In this document: positions 53,308 through 63,111 of the stretch, one piece after another
Layout: each line of letters begins with the position of its first letter
Numbering within the stretch: the first letter of the stretch is position 1
NCBI GenBank assembly: GCA_036557285.1
Contig: DATBHW010000060.1
Location: 1-64,000, forward strand
Direction of reading: 5' to 3'
Length of the DNA: 64,000 nucleotides
Source of the DNA: Ktedonobacterales bacterium
Lineage (GTDB): Bacteria > Chloroflexota > Ktedonobacteria > Ktedonobacterales > DATBGS01
Position numbers and translations under genes: made by a program
Notes under the pieces: model-generated
The model's database searches: none
Seen by the model: the letters and a program-made list of their open reading frames with translations, nothing else
What the model was told of the DNA's origin: nothing

Positions 53308-54446
53308 GCCCGCTCCTTTATCGCCGTCACGATCTTCTGCGCAGCGTCCTGCATATCATAGCCCCAGGTGAGGCCCGCATCGGCCAGCATAGCGCGGCCT
53401 TCGGCTTCGCCCGTACCCGAAAGGCGCACCACCACCGGCATGCCGCTGGGGAGTTCAGGCTGAGCCATGATGACGCCGCGCGCCACCTCTTCGCCGCGCG
53501 TAATGCCGCCAAAGATATTGACCAGGATCCCCTTGACATCAGGATCATGCGCCAGGAACAGCAGCGCCTTCTTCAATAGCTCCGCTTTCGCCCCGCCTCC
53601 AAAATCGTAAAAGTTCGCGGGCGTGCCGCCTGAACGCGCCACCATATCCACCGTCGCCATCGCCAACCCCGCGCCATTGGCAATCACACCCACATTGCCA
53701 TCCAGCTTGACATAGGAGGCTAGCCCTTGCTCATGCGCCTCGTACTCAATCGGGTTGGCGTCTTCTGGCTCCGCCCAGGCAGCGTACTCTTTCTGGCGCG
53801 CCAGGGCATTGTCATCAACGAGAATCTTGGCGTCGGCGGCCAGCACCTGTCCATCTACCGTGAGCGCCAGCGGATTGACCTCGGCAAGCTGGGCATCGGC
53901 CCCCATAAAAGCCTGCGCCAGCGCCGAAAGGATCGCGCCGCCTTTAGCAACTACCACCGACGGCACGCCCGCCTCTGCGAGCATCTGGCGCGCCTCAAAG
54001 GCTGGCAGCCCCCAGCGCACATCAATCACCCGCCGGACAATCTTTTCTGGCGCAGTGGCCGCCACTTCCTCAATATCAATGCCGCCCGCCGCGCTGACCA
54101 TCGCTACGGGCGCCTGGGATTTGCGATCCAGCACAATCCCTAGATAATACTCTTCTTTTATGTCGAGCTTGGGAACCACCAGTACTTTCTGAACGATCAA
54201 CCCCTTGATATTCATCCCCAACACGCGCGACGCCGCCTCGCGCGCCTGTTCGGGGGTGTCGCCAAACTGGATGCCACCGGCCTTGCCGCGCCCGCCCACA
54301 TAGACCTGGGCTTTAATGACGACTGGGACGCCAAACTCACGGGCAATCTTTTCGGCATCCTGCGGCGTCGTCGCCACCTTGCCTGGCTGAACAGGTATGC
54401 CATAGCGGCTCAGGATGTCCTTGGCCTGATACTCATGGATTTTCAT
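53304..54446 (-). CDS. sucC: Succinyl-CoA ligase subunit beta
   Basis: The 380-residue ATP-grasp subunit opens [22 protein letters not shown] and has [13 protein letters not shown] and [14 protein letters not shown], typical of SucC. It supplies the nucleotide site; the alpha subunit is encoded immediately behind with a 4-base overlap. First gene of the operon sucC-sucD-deacetylase-acetyltransferase. Confidence 0.97.
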   Translation of the reverse strand: MKIHEYQAKDILSRYGIPVQPGKVATTPQDAEKIAREFGVPVVIKAQVYVGGRGKAGGIQFGDTPEQAREAASRVLGMNIKGLIVQKVLVVPKLDIKEEYYLGIVLDRKSQAPVAMVSAAGGIDIEEVAATAPEKIVRRVIDVRWGLPAFEARQMLAEAGVPSVVVAKGGAILSALAQAFMGADAQLAEVNPLALTVDGQVLAADAKILVDDNALARQKEYAAWAEPEDANPIEYEAHEQGLASYVKLDGNVGVIANGAGLAMATVDMVARSGGTPANFYDFGGGAKAELLKKALLFLAHDPDVKGILVNIFGGITRGEEVARGVIMAQPELPSGMPVVVRLSGTGEAEGRAMLADAGLTWGYDMQDAAQKIVTAIKERA

Positions 54447-54779
54447 AGTGACTCCTTGTGATAGCTACCACCCTTCCCCATCCTCTGTAACGCTGGCCTA
54501 GCGCCTGAATTATACCGGCCTGGCAGAAGCAGTGTCAAGCAACGGGCGAAATGACGCCCAAAACGATAAGGCGGGGTTCGCCTGAGCCGATTCTCCGCAA
54601 ACCAGGCAAGAAGTACGAAGCACCAGAGTACTGAAGTACTGAAGCGCAGTATATAGTCCTGGACATTTTTCTTCTCATGTATTACGATAGGTTCAATAGG
54701 ATAGCCGCCGCGCCATATCAGATCATGGGCCAGCGCGTGTTTCGGACCAGGCAGGCGCGCCATGTTGTACGAGTGAGCA
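54447..54779. other. Divergent intergenic region, no gene seen
   Basis: About 330 bases between the sucC start and the MscS gene. No clear promoter, repeat or small gene was identified. Confidence 0.3.
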
Positions 54780-55880
54780 GTGAGCTGGTTTATGGTTGCT
54801 GAGATAGTTTCATTCTTCGCCACACAGTTTTTAGGCAATTCTCTGCTTGCGTATGCGTTTGCCCTCGGCACATTTCTCGTCACGTTTTTCGGGCTGCATC
54901 TCCTCCTGATCCTCCTGAAAAACCGGCTGAACCCCCTCACTAAAAAATCCAAGGCGCGCGCGCATGACACGCTGCTTGTGGTGCTGCGCAAGATCTATCC
55001 TATCGAATACGCGGGCCTGGCTTTTTATATTGCCCTGCAAACCCTCACCCTCAACCCGTTACTCAACAAAATCCTCTCCATCGGCTTTATTGCTCTACTC
55101 ACCTACATGGCGATCACCACCGCCAGTATCTTGCTCAGTTCTTTCTTGCAACGAATCGCCGCCGAAGAGGAGCAAGAAAACAATAGCTCTGTTCTGATGA
55201 ACCTGACGGTCATCGGCAAAATCTTGTTGTGGATTTTCGGTGTCTTTATCGTCTTATCGAATGCAGGAGTAGACATCACCTCGCTGATTGCCGGGTTGGG
55301 GATTGGGGGGATTGCAGTGGCCCTGGCGTTGCAGAGCATCCTCAACGATTTATTCTCGTCCTTTGCGATTCACTTTGACAAACCGTTTCTCATAGGCGAC
55401 TTTATCATTGTCGGCGACAAAATGGGAGTGGTCGAGAAAATTGGGATCAAGACCACCCGCATCCGCGCCCTGCAAGGCGAAGAGGTCATCTTTCCCAACA
55501 AGGAGTTAACCAGCGCGCAAATCCAAAATTTCAAGAAAATGCTCGAAAGGCGCATTGTTTTCTCCATTGGTGTCGTCTACGACACGCCGCAAAAGCACCT
55601 GCAAGCCATCCCTGCGCTGCTGCAAACCGTTATTGAACGCCAACAACATGTCCGGTTTGACCGGGCGCATTTTTCCCGATTTGACCCCTCGGCGCTGACG
55701 TTTGAAATAGTGTATTACGTCTTGTCAGATAACTACACGACCTATATGAACATCCAGCAGCAGATTAATCTTGAAATCCTGGAGGCATTTTCAGAGCGGA
55801 ACATCGTTATGGCCTATCCTACCCAAACTGTCTATCTTCAGCAAACAAACCCTTCACCCGTTAAAACCAATCTGGACTAA
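54780..55880 (+). CDS. MscS-type mechanosensitive channel
   Basis: The 366-residue membrane protein has four or five N-terminal hydrophobic segments, then the pore helix GLGIGGIAVALALQSILNDLFSSF with its small-residue pattern, and the beta domain (GDFIIVGDKMGVVEKIGIKTTRIRALQGEEVIFPNKELTSA). Channels of this family release solutes on hypo-osmotic shock. GTG at 54780 is the start taken here; an ATG at 54792 is equally possible. Confidence 0.92.
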   Translation: MSWFMVAEIVSFFATQFLGNSLLAYAFALGTFLVTFFGLHLLLILLKNRLNPLTKKSKARAHDTLLVVLRKIYPIEYAGLAFYIALQTLTLNPLLNKILSIGFIALLTYMAITTASILLSSFLQRIAAEEEQENNSSVLMNLTVIGKILLWIFGVFIVLSNAGVDITSLIAGLGIGGIAVALALQSILNDLFSSFAIHFDKPFLIGDFIIVGDKMGVVEKIGIKTTRIRALQGEEVIFPNKELTSAQIQNFKKMLERRIVFSIGVVYDTPQKHLQAIPALLQTVIERQQHVRFDRAHFSRFDPSALTFEIVYYVLSDNYTTYMNIQQQINLEILEAFSERNIVMAYPTQTVYLQQTNPSPVKTNLD

Positions 55881-56011
55881 TCCCCGATAGGGGTCGGAAT
55901 TCATTGCAGGCAACCGGCTGGGCAAGAGGTGCAGCAGATACCATAAGGGGATAAAATCTGCTCGCCCGTCTTATTGTCTATACCGGCAAGACAGCGCGTT
56001 CATCGGCATGA

Positions 56012-56017
56012 TATAAT
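56012..56017 (+). promoter_or_regulatory. -10 element upstream of the UspA-like gene
   Basis: TATAAT preceded by TGA in the phrase CATGATATAAT lies about 45 bases before the ATG at 56060. No good -35 was seen. Confidence 0.45.
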
Positions 56018-56059
56018 CGAGGAAGACCTGGCAACAAGCGTCTTGCAGGAGGATTTTCG

Positions 56060-56629
56060 ATGAGTATTTTAGAGCGGCTTGGTCTTCACCCTGGGCGGGC
56101 CGCAGATAAATTGGATACAGACGGGGAAACCTTTGCTCACTTTAGTGCTTCCAGCCGCCAGAGCGGAAAAGCCAGCGCAAACAGCGAAAATGGCGTTGGC
56201 CCCCGCAACGTGCTGATCGCTATTCACGGGGATGAAATGGATGATGAGTTGGTGCGCCTGGGCTGCATGATGGCAAAGGGTAAAAAGGGGCGAGTGTTTG
56301 GGGTGTATGGTGTGGAGGTGCCACGCACGCTGCCTGTGGATGCAACTTTGCCAGAAGTGACTGAGAAAGCTGGACAGGCGCTGGAACACGCGGTAGAACT
56401 GGCTGAACGCGCCAATTTCGAGATCGAACCAGAAATCGTGCAATCTCGCAATTATGGGCAGAGTCTGGTTGATGAAGCCGACTCTCATCAATGCGGCCTG
56501 CTTATTCTAGGGATTCCCTATCGCACAGACCGCAGCGGGCGCTTTGATCCGGGGGAGATCATCCCTTACGTCCTGACACATGCTAAATGTCGGGTCTGGG
56601 TCATTCGCGGCCAGCAGCGCGGCTGCTAA
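56060..56629 (+). CDS. Universal stress protein-like protein
   Basis: The 189-residue protein has an N-terminal polar tail of about 48 residues and then an alpha/beta domain of UspA type: NVLIAIHGDEMDDELVRLGCMMAKGK at its start and a final VLTHAKCRVWVIRG. The usual ATP-binding GxxG...S pattern is not clear (DSHQCGLLILGIPYRTDRSGRFDPG), so it may be non-ATP-binding. GGAGGA precedes the start. The following GAF gene is on the same strand. Confidence 0.7.
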   Translation: MSILERLGLHPGRAADKLDTDGETFAHFSASSRQSGKASANSENGVGPRNVLIAIHGDEMDDELVRLGCMMAKGKKGRVFGVYGVEVPRTLPVDATLPEVTEKAGQALEHAVELAERANFEIEPEIVQSRNYGQSLVDEADSHQCGLLILGIPYRTDRSGRFDPGEIIPYVLTHAKCRVWVIRGQQRGC

Positions 56630-56732
56630 GCGAGCAAAGCGGCTGTGCTATCTTGCTCGCCAGGACGCACAAAGCCGCCAGGGTGACGTACCGCTCAGGA
56701 GATCGGGCGGAAAAACACTAGAGGGAGTTGCT

Positions 56733-57368
56733 ATGCCCAACCATCAAACGCCTGGCCCCCCGGGTGGGTCGGCAGATATTGGACATGAGTACTTTCGAGC
56801 ACTCTACCGTGTCGTCACGGCTGTCAACTCTAGCCTCCACCTGCATACGGTCCTGAATCTGGTCACAGAAAAAGTTGCGGAGGCCATGAACATCAAAGCA
56901 TGTTCGCTGCGCCTGCTGGACCGCATAACCGATACCCTGACGATCAGCGCCATGTACGGCTTAAGCCAGCGGTATATGCAAAAAGGTCCGGTGAAACTGG
57001 AAAAAAGCCAGCTTGACCAGGAAGTGTTGCAGGGCCAGGCTGTCTACATTCGTAACGCTGCAAGCGACCTGCGCTTTCAATACCCAGAGGAAGCGCACGC
57101 CGAAGGCATCGTTTCCGTCTTTTGCGTACCGCTGATCTGCAAGGGAGAGGTTCTAGGTGTGCTCCGTGTCTACAGCGGGGTTGAACGCGAGTTTGATGCC
57201 TTTGATGAGGAGTTTCTGCGCACGCTGGCAAGCGTCAGCGCGCTGGCGATTGAAAATGCGCGGCTCTATGGGACGCTCAAACAGGACTTTGATGAAACCA
57301 TACTCGCGCTCTGGGGCGAAAAAAACGCCTCAGACATCACCGAACCAGATCATCGCCAGGTGAATTAA
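56733..57368 (+). CDS. GAF-domain protein
   Basis: The 211-residue protein has one GAF domain (about 25-185): RALYRVVTAVNSSLHLHTVLNLVTEKVAEAMN at the start, VFCVPLICKGEVLGVLRVYS near the end and SVSALAIENARLYGTLK as the last helix. No output domain is present, so it could act with a partner. The start at 56733 has GAGGGAG; the frame extends into the preceding gene without a better start. It lies about 100 bases after the UspA-like gene. Confidence 0.85.
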   Translation: MPNHQTPGPPGGSADIGHEYFRALYRVVTAVNSSLHLHTVLNLVTEKVAEAMNIKACSLRLLDRITDTLTISAMYGLSQRYMQKGPVKLEKSQLDQEVLQGQAVYIRNAASDLRFQYPEEAHAEGIVSVFCVPLICKGEVLGVLRVYSGVEREFDAFDEEFLRTLASVSALAIENARLYGTLKQDFDETILALWGEKNASDITEPDHRQVN

Positions 57369-57390
57369 TAGCGATCAGGCTTTCTCATGC

Positions 57391-57419
57391 TTGCAATCAC
57401 CGCTCAGATATGGTATAGT
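57391..57419 (+). promoter_or_regulatory. Promoter of the tRNA-Ala gene
   Basis: TTGCAA (57391-57396), 17 bases, TATAGT (57414-57419), ending 12 bases before the tRNA. Both hexamers match four or five of six positions. Confidence 0.7.
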
Positions 57420-57431
57420 TAACTCGCGTTT

Positions 57432-57507
57432 GGGGATGTAGCTCAGCTGGGAGAGCGCGACAATCGCACTGTCGAGGTCAGGGGTTCGAGCCCCCTCATC
57501 TCCACCA
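57432..57507 (+). tRNA. tRNA-Ala, anticodon CGC
   Basis: A 76-base cloverleaf with encoded CCA: acceptor GGGGATG pairs with CATCTCC and includes a G3-U70 pair, the alanine identity element. The D-arm GCTCAGCTGGGAGAGC, the anticodon stem CGACA/TGTCG around loop ATCGCAC (anticodon CGC), and TTCGA in the T-loop are standard. It reads GCG codons. Confidence 0.92.
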
Positions 57508-57515
57508 AACCCAAT

Positions 57516-57549
57516 AACAGCCCATCACCATTGATGGTGATGGGCTGTT
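57516..57549. terminator. Bidirectional terminator between tRNA-Ala and the PP2C gene
   Basis: A perfect 15-bp stem (57516-57530 with 57535-57549) with a TTGA loop, followed by ATTTCTTT on the plus strand. It lies seven bases from the end of the convergent PP2C gene and can serve both. Confidence 0.88.
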
Positions 57550-57555
57550 ATTTCT

Positions 57556-58761
57556 TTACCTGGAGGCTGGTTCTTTCTTCTTCTTGCTAGTCTTCTTGCC
57601 AACCGATTCGGCATCTGGCGCAACGCGCTGAGCAGCTGGCTTCGCCTTACGCTGGACGCTTGCTTGTTTCGCTCCACTTCCTGCCCTGGGCTTTGGGCGC
57701 GCCGGAGCCTTTGCCTTGGGGGCAGGCGTGGCCCTGGCCGTCGTGGGCGCCTTGCGTGGCGGCTTTGTCCTGGCCGCCACAGGAGCTTTAGGCGCGGGTC
57801 GCGTCTTAGCCGTCACTGCTGCTTTGCGCGTCGGTTGCGGCTTTCCCTGACGCGGCGGCTTTGGCGCACCAGCAGTGGCAACCATATCAATGACGACGGC
57901 GCTCATATCATCTGGTTTTGAGCGCATAGTCGCTTGCAATCCGCGCTGAGCGCGTTTACGAGCGGCGCGAACCAGCGCCTCACCATCGTTGCGCCCTTTC
58001 TTACGCAGAACCTGAGTAATTTCCGCTTCGGTCAGGTTATCGTGGATGCCATCGCTGCACACTAATACCCGGTCGCCAGGATAGAGTTCCTCCTGGCCTA
58101 GATGCACCTCTGGATCGCCCCGGCCACCAATGGCCTGGGTTATTAAGCCCCGCTGATAGAAGTAGCGCTTCTGGCGCTCATCCAGGTCTTGCCACTGCTC
58201 CGCCTGATCGATCTGGAGCGCCTCTTCCTCGCTAATGAGACCCACAGCTACATGGGTAGAGAGAATACCATCGTCCACCGTGAAACGCTCTAATGCGCCT
58301 CGCGCGCGAAGGATATAGAGACGGCTATCGCCCACATGCCCATGCGCCAGCATACGCCGATGATCGGCTGTCTCCCAGAGTTTGGCAATAATGGCCGTCG
58401 TCGCCATGCCCGTCAATTCAGGCTGACGATCCACTGCATCACGCACCTGCCGATCAGCTTCCAGAACCGAGTCGCGCATCACATTGCGCACATCTGCCAG
58501 ACTCTGGACGGCAGATGCCTGGCTCTGCCAGGTTGCCAGAACTGCTTGCGCGGCAACACGCGAGGCTACCTCACCACCTTCATAGCCACCTACACCATCA
58601 AAGACGGCCACGAGATCTAGCCCTGTATCAATAAGGACCGCATCTTCATTGGAATCAGGATGATCCTCAGAGGGAACTGTTGACCAATAGACGCGCAATC
58701 CGCTGCGCATGCGCTTCGTCCGTGTCTGGGCAGGAGTGCTTGGGGCTGTCAACGTTATCAA
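57556..58761 (-). CDS. PP2C-family protein phosphatase with Ala/Lys/Pro-rich tail
   Basis: The 401-residue protein has a PP2C domain at about 20-290: SNEDAVLIDTGLDLVAVFDGVGGYEGGEVAS and VLVCSDGIHD supply the metal-binding Asp residues, and MATTAIIAKL the central strand. Residues about 290-401 are an Ala/Lys/Pro-rich, strongly basic low-complexity tail. PP2C enzymes reverse Hanks-type kinase phosphorylation, such as that of the kinase at 9612. A TTG at 58761 opens the frame; an ATG at 58710 is an alternative start. Confidence 0.9.
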   Translation of the reverse strand: MITLTAPSTPAQTRTKRMRSGLRVYWSTVPSEDHPDSNEDAVLIDTGLDLVAVFDGVGGYEGGEVASRVAAQAVLATWQSQASAVQSLADVRNVMRDSVLEADRQVRDAVDRQPELTGMATTAIIAKLWETADHRRMLAHGHVGDSRLYILRARGALERFTVDDGILSTHVAVGLISEEEALQIDQAEQWQDLDERQKRYFYQRGLITQAIGGRGDPEVHLGQEELYPGDRVLVCSDGIHDNLTEAEITQVLRKKGRNDGEALVRAARKRAQRGLQATMRSKPDDMSAVVIDMVATAGAPKPPRQGKPQPTRKAAVTAKTRPAPKAPVAARTKPPRKAPTTARATPAPKAKAPARPKPRAGSGAKQASVQRKAKPAAQRVAPDAESVGKKTSKKKKEPASR

Positions 58762-58947
58762 CTCTTTCTCACACTAAGCAACGCATGGCGGCATGGCGCC
58801 AACCAGATCAATAGAAAAAATCCACCCGCTATGTTCCATACGCTTAGACGCTTCTTTTATAAGGGCCAGAGAAGATAGAAAGAAAAACCATGCGAGTTTA
58901 GGAAACCTGTTTGACCGCCATTGTAACACACAATGGGTGCACATGAC

Positions 58948-60474
58948 TCATCCCGCCTGGATACGCGGGCGATATTGGATGGCTTCAGCCAGATGATTCA
59001 CCCCAATCGTCTCGGCCCCAGCCAGATCAGCTATCGTGCGCGCCAGCTTTAGAATGCGATGGAAGGCGCGCGCCGAGAGATGAAGCTGCTGCATCGCCGC
59101 TTTCAAGAGGCTTTGCCCTCCTGACTCCACATCACAAAACGCGCGCACCTCGGCTGGCCCCATCTCGGCGTTGCAGGTAAGCTTCGTCCCGGCAAAGCGC
59201 CTGGCCTGGCATTCACGCGCCGCCTGCACCCGCGCGCGAATCGCGGCTGAACGCTCGACATCTCGCCGGTCGGCCAGCTTCTCATAATCCACTCGTGGTA
59301 CCTCTATATGAATATCGATCCGGTCCAGCAGCGGCCCACTAATGCGACGCTGATACTTGGCAATAGCCCCGGACGAGCAGGTGCATTCCTTCACCGGGTC
59401 CGAAGCATACCCACAGGGACAGGGGTTCATCGCCGCAACCAGCATAAAGTTCGCTGGAAACGTGACCGTACCCTGCGCCCGCGAAATCGTCACCACCTTA
59501 TCTTCCAGCGGCTGACGCATCACCTCCAACACATTCTGCCCAAACTCAGGGAGTTCGTCAAGAAACAGGACTCCGCGATGCGCAAGGCTAATCTCTCCAG
59601 GTCGCGGCCAGCGTCCCCCGCCGACTAATCCAGCGTGACTGATAGTATGGTGAGGCGCGCGAAATGGCCGCTGCATAATCAGCGGCACGTCCGACGGCAA
59701 GAGGCCGCTGACGCTATAAATCTTGGTCACATCCAGGGCTTCATCAATTGTCATGCGTGGCAGGATAGAAGGTGTCACCCGCGCCAGCAGCGTCTTGCCC
59801 GAACCTGGCGGCCCGCTCATCAACAGATTGTGTCCACCGCTGGCTGCCACTTCCAGCGCGCGCTTTACATGCTCCTGGCCGCGCACATCGGCCATATCAT
59901 ACCCATAGAGCGTGGTGTCCTGAATATCGAGAAGCCTGGGATCAGGCACATAGGGTTCAATCAGGTGTTCGCCACGCAGATGCGCCGCAAGCTGGGCCAG
60001 GTTTTCTACCGGATGGATCGCCACCTCCCGCACTAACGCGGCTTCCAGCGCGTCCGCCGCCGGAACAAAAACACGGCGCACCCGCTTATCACGGGCCAGC
60101 GAAACCATCGGCAAAATGCCATCCGTATGCCGCAGATTGCCATCCAGCGAAAGCTCACCCAGAAACAGAGCATCTGTCACATCAGCAAACGCCTGCTCAG
60201 AAGCCAGCAGGATCGCTACCGCAATCGGCAGATCATACGCCGGGCCTTCCTTACGCAGATCGGCAGGGGCCAGGTTCACCGTCAGCCGCTTCATCGGGAA
60301 AATGGCGCCGCTATTCTTGAGGGCGGCGCGCACCCGTTCCTTGGATTCCTGCACCGCCGCATCCGGCAGACCCACAATCGTAAAGGAAGGCAGTCCGTGT
60401 CCAATATCTACCTCGACCTCCACCAGCGCGCCATCCAGACCAACTATCGCGCAACTCTGCACCTTCGCCAGCAT
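58948..60474 (-). CDS. comM: YifB/ComM-family Mg-chelatase-like ATPase
   Basis: The 508-residue AAA+ ATPase contains [37 protein letters not shown] at the N-terminus, Walker [17 protein letters not shown] in the zinc-like region and the C-terminal helical lid. The family includes ComM, a branch-migration helicase that aids natural transformation. The start at 60474 is chosen from GGAGGG just upstream; an ATG at 60504 is possible. Confidence 0.92.
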   Translation of the reverse strand: MLAKVQSCAIVGLDGALVEVEVDIGHGLPSFTIVGLPDAAVQESKERVRAALKNSGAIFPMKRLTVNLAPADLRKEGPAYDLPIAVAILLASEQAFADVTDALFLGELSLDGNLRHTDGILPMVSLARDKRVRRVFVPAADALEAALVREVAIHPVENLAQLAAHLRGEHLIEPYVPDPRLLDIQDTTLYGYDMADVRGQEHVKRALEVAASGGHNLLMSGPPGSGKTLLARVTPSILPRMTIDEALDVTKIYSVSGLLPSDVPLIMQRPFRAPHHTISHAGLVGGGRWPRPGEISLAHRGVLFLDELPEFGQNVLEVMRQPLEDKVVTISRAQGTVTFPANFMLVAAMNPCPCGYASDPVKECTCSSGAIAKYQRRISGPLLDRIDIHIEVPRVDYEKLADRRDVERSAAIRARVQAARECQARRFAGTKLTCNAEMGPAEVRAFCDVESGGQSLLKAAMQQLHLSARAFHRILKLARTIADLAGAETIGVNHLAEAIQYRPRIQAG

Positions 60475-60669
60475 ACACCCTCCACCAGATGTCCTGCCCG
60501 GCACTCATAAGCCGGGAGCAACAGAATAGGAGGCTTTACGCCCCGCGCAACCAGCCCTATTCTAACCAGCCAGAGACGCTTTGTCCAGGGTTTTCTGCTT
60601 TGCTGCGTATCTCCTTCCCCGAATAGAACTGCGCCTCGTTGCCGAGCGTGGCAGCGGTTGTCCCGCGCT

Positions 60670-61857
60670 TCACCAGCGCGCCAGAGTTGCCCCAGTTGAT
60701 GGCCGCACCCTATAGAAGGCGGGCGCAGTGAAGTTTCGCTGAGCAAAACGCCTGGTAATCGCTTGCATTGCCTGTTCTACTCGTTCATTGGCAAGCAAGA
60801 CCAGCGCGCATCCGCCAAACCCTGCCCCCGTCAGACGCGCGCCCAGCGCGCCAGATTCGCGGGCGCAGGCAACAACAGCGTCGAGTTCTGGTGTGGAAAC
60901 AGCGTAATCGTCGCGCAGCGAGTCGTGGGAGGCATACATCAGCCGCCCAAGGGTGGCGAAGTCGCCCACGCGCAGCGCCAGCATCGCCCGCTGCACGCGC
61001 GCGTTTTCGCGTACCACATGGCGGGCGCGCTGCAAGTCTTCGCCCGTCAGCCGCGCCAAATCTTGCTCCCGCGCCTGACGGAGCGTGGGAAGGCCCAGCG
61101 TCCCTGCGGCGCGCTCGCAACTGGCGCGCCGCGTATTATAGGCAGTAGTCCCCAGGCCACGCTTCACCCGCGTATCACACACCAGCAAAGAGAGACCAGC
61201 GTCATCCAGGCCCAGGGGTACAGCTTCCGCCTCTAGAGAGGCACAATCAATGCAGAGCGCGTACCCCTCCACACTGAGCAGCGCGGCGTATTGATCCATA
61301 ATGCCGCTGTGTACGCCAACACATTCATTTTCGGCTTTCTGACAGAGCAGCGCCAGTTCACGACGCGACAAATCCCGCTGCGCCAGAGCCGTCAAAGCCA
61401 GGGCCATCGCTGCTTCGAGCGCCGCAGAGGAGGAGAGTCCCGCGCCCTGCGGGACATCGCCAGCCACCGCTGCGTTCACTGCCGGGAAGGTCAATCCGGC
61501 ACGTCTCAGCGCCCAGACCACACCGCGCAGGTAATCGGCCCAGGAGTTGTCGCGCTGGCCTCCTGCCCCCAGCAGAGTGCGCGTATCATCCAGATCAGCG
61601 GCATAAGCCAGCCCGCGCTCCTCGTCGTCAGTAATAGCCCCACTCGCTTCTGGCTCCGGTTGCCTATCGGTTTGGCCGCTGCTGCCCAGGGCAACAGCGA
61701 CCCGACGATCAATCGCGCAGGGCAACACAAAGCCGCCGGTATAATCGGTGTGTTCGCCGATCAGATTCACTCGCCCTGGGGCGCTTGCCATCACCTGCGG
61801 CTCGCGGCTAAACTGCTGGCGATAAGCGGCCAGGGCGCGCTGCTCTACCTTCCACAT
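60670..61857 (-). CDS. galK: Galactokinase
   Basis: The 395-residue GHMP kinase has the galactokinase signature GRVNLIGEHTDYTGGFVLP near residues 29-47, ATP-binding GAGLSSSAALE, and LTGAGFGGC at the C-terminus. It phosphorylates galactose in the Leloir pathway. It diverges from galT; no galE or galM was seen nearby. Confidence 0.95.
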   Translation of the reverse strand: MWKVEQRALAAYRQQFSREPQVMASAPGRVNLIGEHTDYTGGFVLPCAIDRRVAVALGSSGQTDRQPEPEASGAITDDEERGLAYAADLDDTRTLLGAGGQRDNSWADYLRGVVWALRRAGLTFPAVNAAVAGDVPQGAGLSSSAALEAAMALALTALAQRDLSRRELALLCQKAENECVGVHSGIMDQYAALLSVEGYALCIDCASLEAEAVPLGLDDAGLSLLVCDTRVKRGLGTTAYNTRRASCERAAGTLGLPTLRQAREQDLARLTGEDLQRARHVVRENARVQRAMLALRVGDFATLGRLMYASHDSLRDDYAVSTPELDAVVACARESGALGARLTGAGFGGCALVLLANERVEQAMQAITRRFAQRNFTAPAFYRVRPSTGATLARW

Positions 61858-61986
61858 CGTCGCTGCTCTCCCTCCATATAGACGTATCCTGTCAGGGGAT
61901 CGGCATGGGGCTGAGATTCGCTAGAGGGCGTTCCCTGTGACTGGTATTTGCTTCACTGCACACACAGCTTCAAGCCAAAGGCCATG

Positions 61987-62015
61987 TTATCATAGACGTT
62001 CGTATATCGTATACT
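61987..62015 (+). promoter_or_regulatory. Promoter for galT
   Basis: TTATCA (61987-61992), 17 bases, TATACT (62010-62015), in the galK/galT gap. The inverted repeat GTATA/TATAC (62002-62014) overlaps the -10, where a repressor could bind. Confidence 0.55.
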
Positions 62016-62086
62016 AGGAATCAGCGTGGATTCCTGGGATGGGGACCACACGCTGGCAATGACTGAGATAACTGGTAGCCCACAGC

Positions 62087-63025
62087 ATGAGGGGGAACCT
62101 GTTGAAGCAGGAAGAGAGGAAAGCTGACACCGCCTGGATCTGGCATCCGCTGTTGCGCCAGCAGTTGGTGAACGCTCCCCAGCGCATGCAGCGACGCGAG
62201 GACGCCACAGCCTGCCCCTTTTGTGCCGACCTTGCGGCGGGCAAGGTTGCTCCTGATGCCCAGGTCTGGGTGCGCCCCAATGATTTCCCCCCGTTCTCAC
62301 CCCCCCTTGGAGAAGCTTACATAGTCATGTACCATCGCGATCACGCGCGGCAGTTCACGCATCTGAGCGTAGAGGAGGTCAGCGCCGTCACGCATCTCTG
62401 GCGCGATCTGTATACCTCCCTGGCGCAGCGTTACCCGGCAGTCATGATTTTCGAGAACAGCGGAGCAGCCATTGGGCAGACCCAGCCGCATCCTCATGGG
62501 CAAGCCTACGGAGTTGCCATCATCCCCCCGATTGTAGCACGCGAACTGGAGACCGTGCTTCAGGAGGAGCAAGCGGGGCGCGGATGCCCGTTCTGCCGCG
62601 TGCAGCGCGAGTTGACCAACACAGTGTTCGAACTGGTCGGCGCCCCCACCTGGCAGGCTTTTCTGCCGCCCTTCGCGCGCTATCCCTATGAAACCCATCT
62701 CGCCCCCCGGCGGCATGTGGCGAATCTTGGCCTGCTGACGGAGGCAGAGTTACGCGATTTTGCGGAAGTCTTGCTGCGGGTAATGCGTGGATACAACGCT
62801 CTCTGCGAGGGAGCTATGGCCCCGATGCCCTATCTGCTGGGCATCCATCAAATAGCCGATGAGCGTTTTCATCTGCATATGGAAATCCAGGCCATTGCGC
62901 GGGCGCCGGGAAAGCTGAAATATGCCGCCGCTGCCGAGGCCCTCTGGGGACTGTGGACCAATGACTCCTCGCCAGCGCACAAGGCGCAGGAGTTGCGTGA
63001 GGCCATCGCAAAGGGAACATGCTAA
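62087..63025 (+). CDS. galT: Galactose-1-phosphate uridylyltransferase
   Basis: The 312-residue HIT-fold enzyme contains IFENSGAAIGQTQPHPHGQAYG, whose HPH carries the nucleotide-binding His, plus CPFC near 43-46 and 166-169 for zinc, and a C-terminal HQIADERFHLHMEIQAI block. It exchanges UMP between glucose-1-P and galactose-1-P. ATG at 62087 has no clear site; a TTG at 62102 has AGGGGG and may be the actual start. It diverges from galK. Confidence 0.93.
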   Translation: MRGNLLKQEERKADTAWIWHPLLRQQLVNAPQRMQRREDATACPFCADLAAGKVAPDAQVWVRPNDFPPFSPPLGEAYIVMYHRDHARQFTHLSVEEVSAVTHLWRDLYTSLAQRYPAVMIFENSGAAIGQTQPHPHGQAYGVAIIPPIVARELETVLQEEQAGRGCPFCRVQRELTNTVFELVGAPTWQAFLPPFARYPYETHLAPRRHVANLGLLTEAELRDFAEVLLRVMRGYNALCEGAMAPMPYLLGIHQIADERFHLHMEIQAIARAPGKLKYAAAAEALWGLWTNDSSPAHKAQELREAIAKGTC

Positions 63026-63040
63026 GATCGACACGAGATG

Positions 63041-63077
63041 TAAACGCCTGGAGGAAGCTCAACACCCCAGGCGCTTA
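63041..63077. terminator. Hairpin between convergent genes
   Basis: TAAACGCCTGG (63041-63051) and CCAGGCGCTTA (63067-63077) pair with one mismatch, between galT and the convergent DUF4349 gene. No T-run. Confidence 0.4.
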
Positions 63078-63111
63078 CAACAGGTGAGAAATCTTCAGTC
63101 AGGGCGGCAAG

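Noticed and set aside
57432-57507. Reading the tRNA as tRNA-Asp (GTC)
   Set aside because: Folding the anticodon arm as CGACA/TGTCG with a 7-base loop gives anticodon CGC, and the acceptor has G3-U70, so alanine is the consistent identity.
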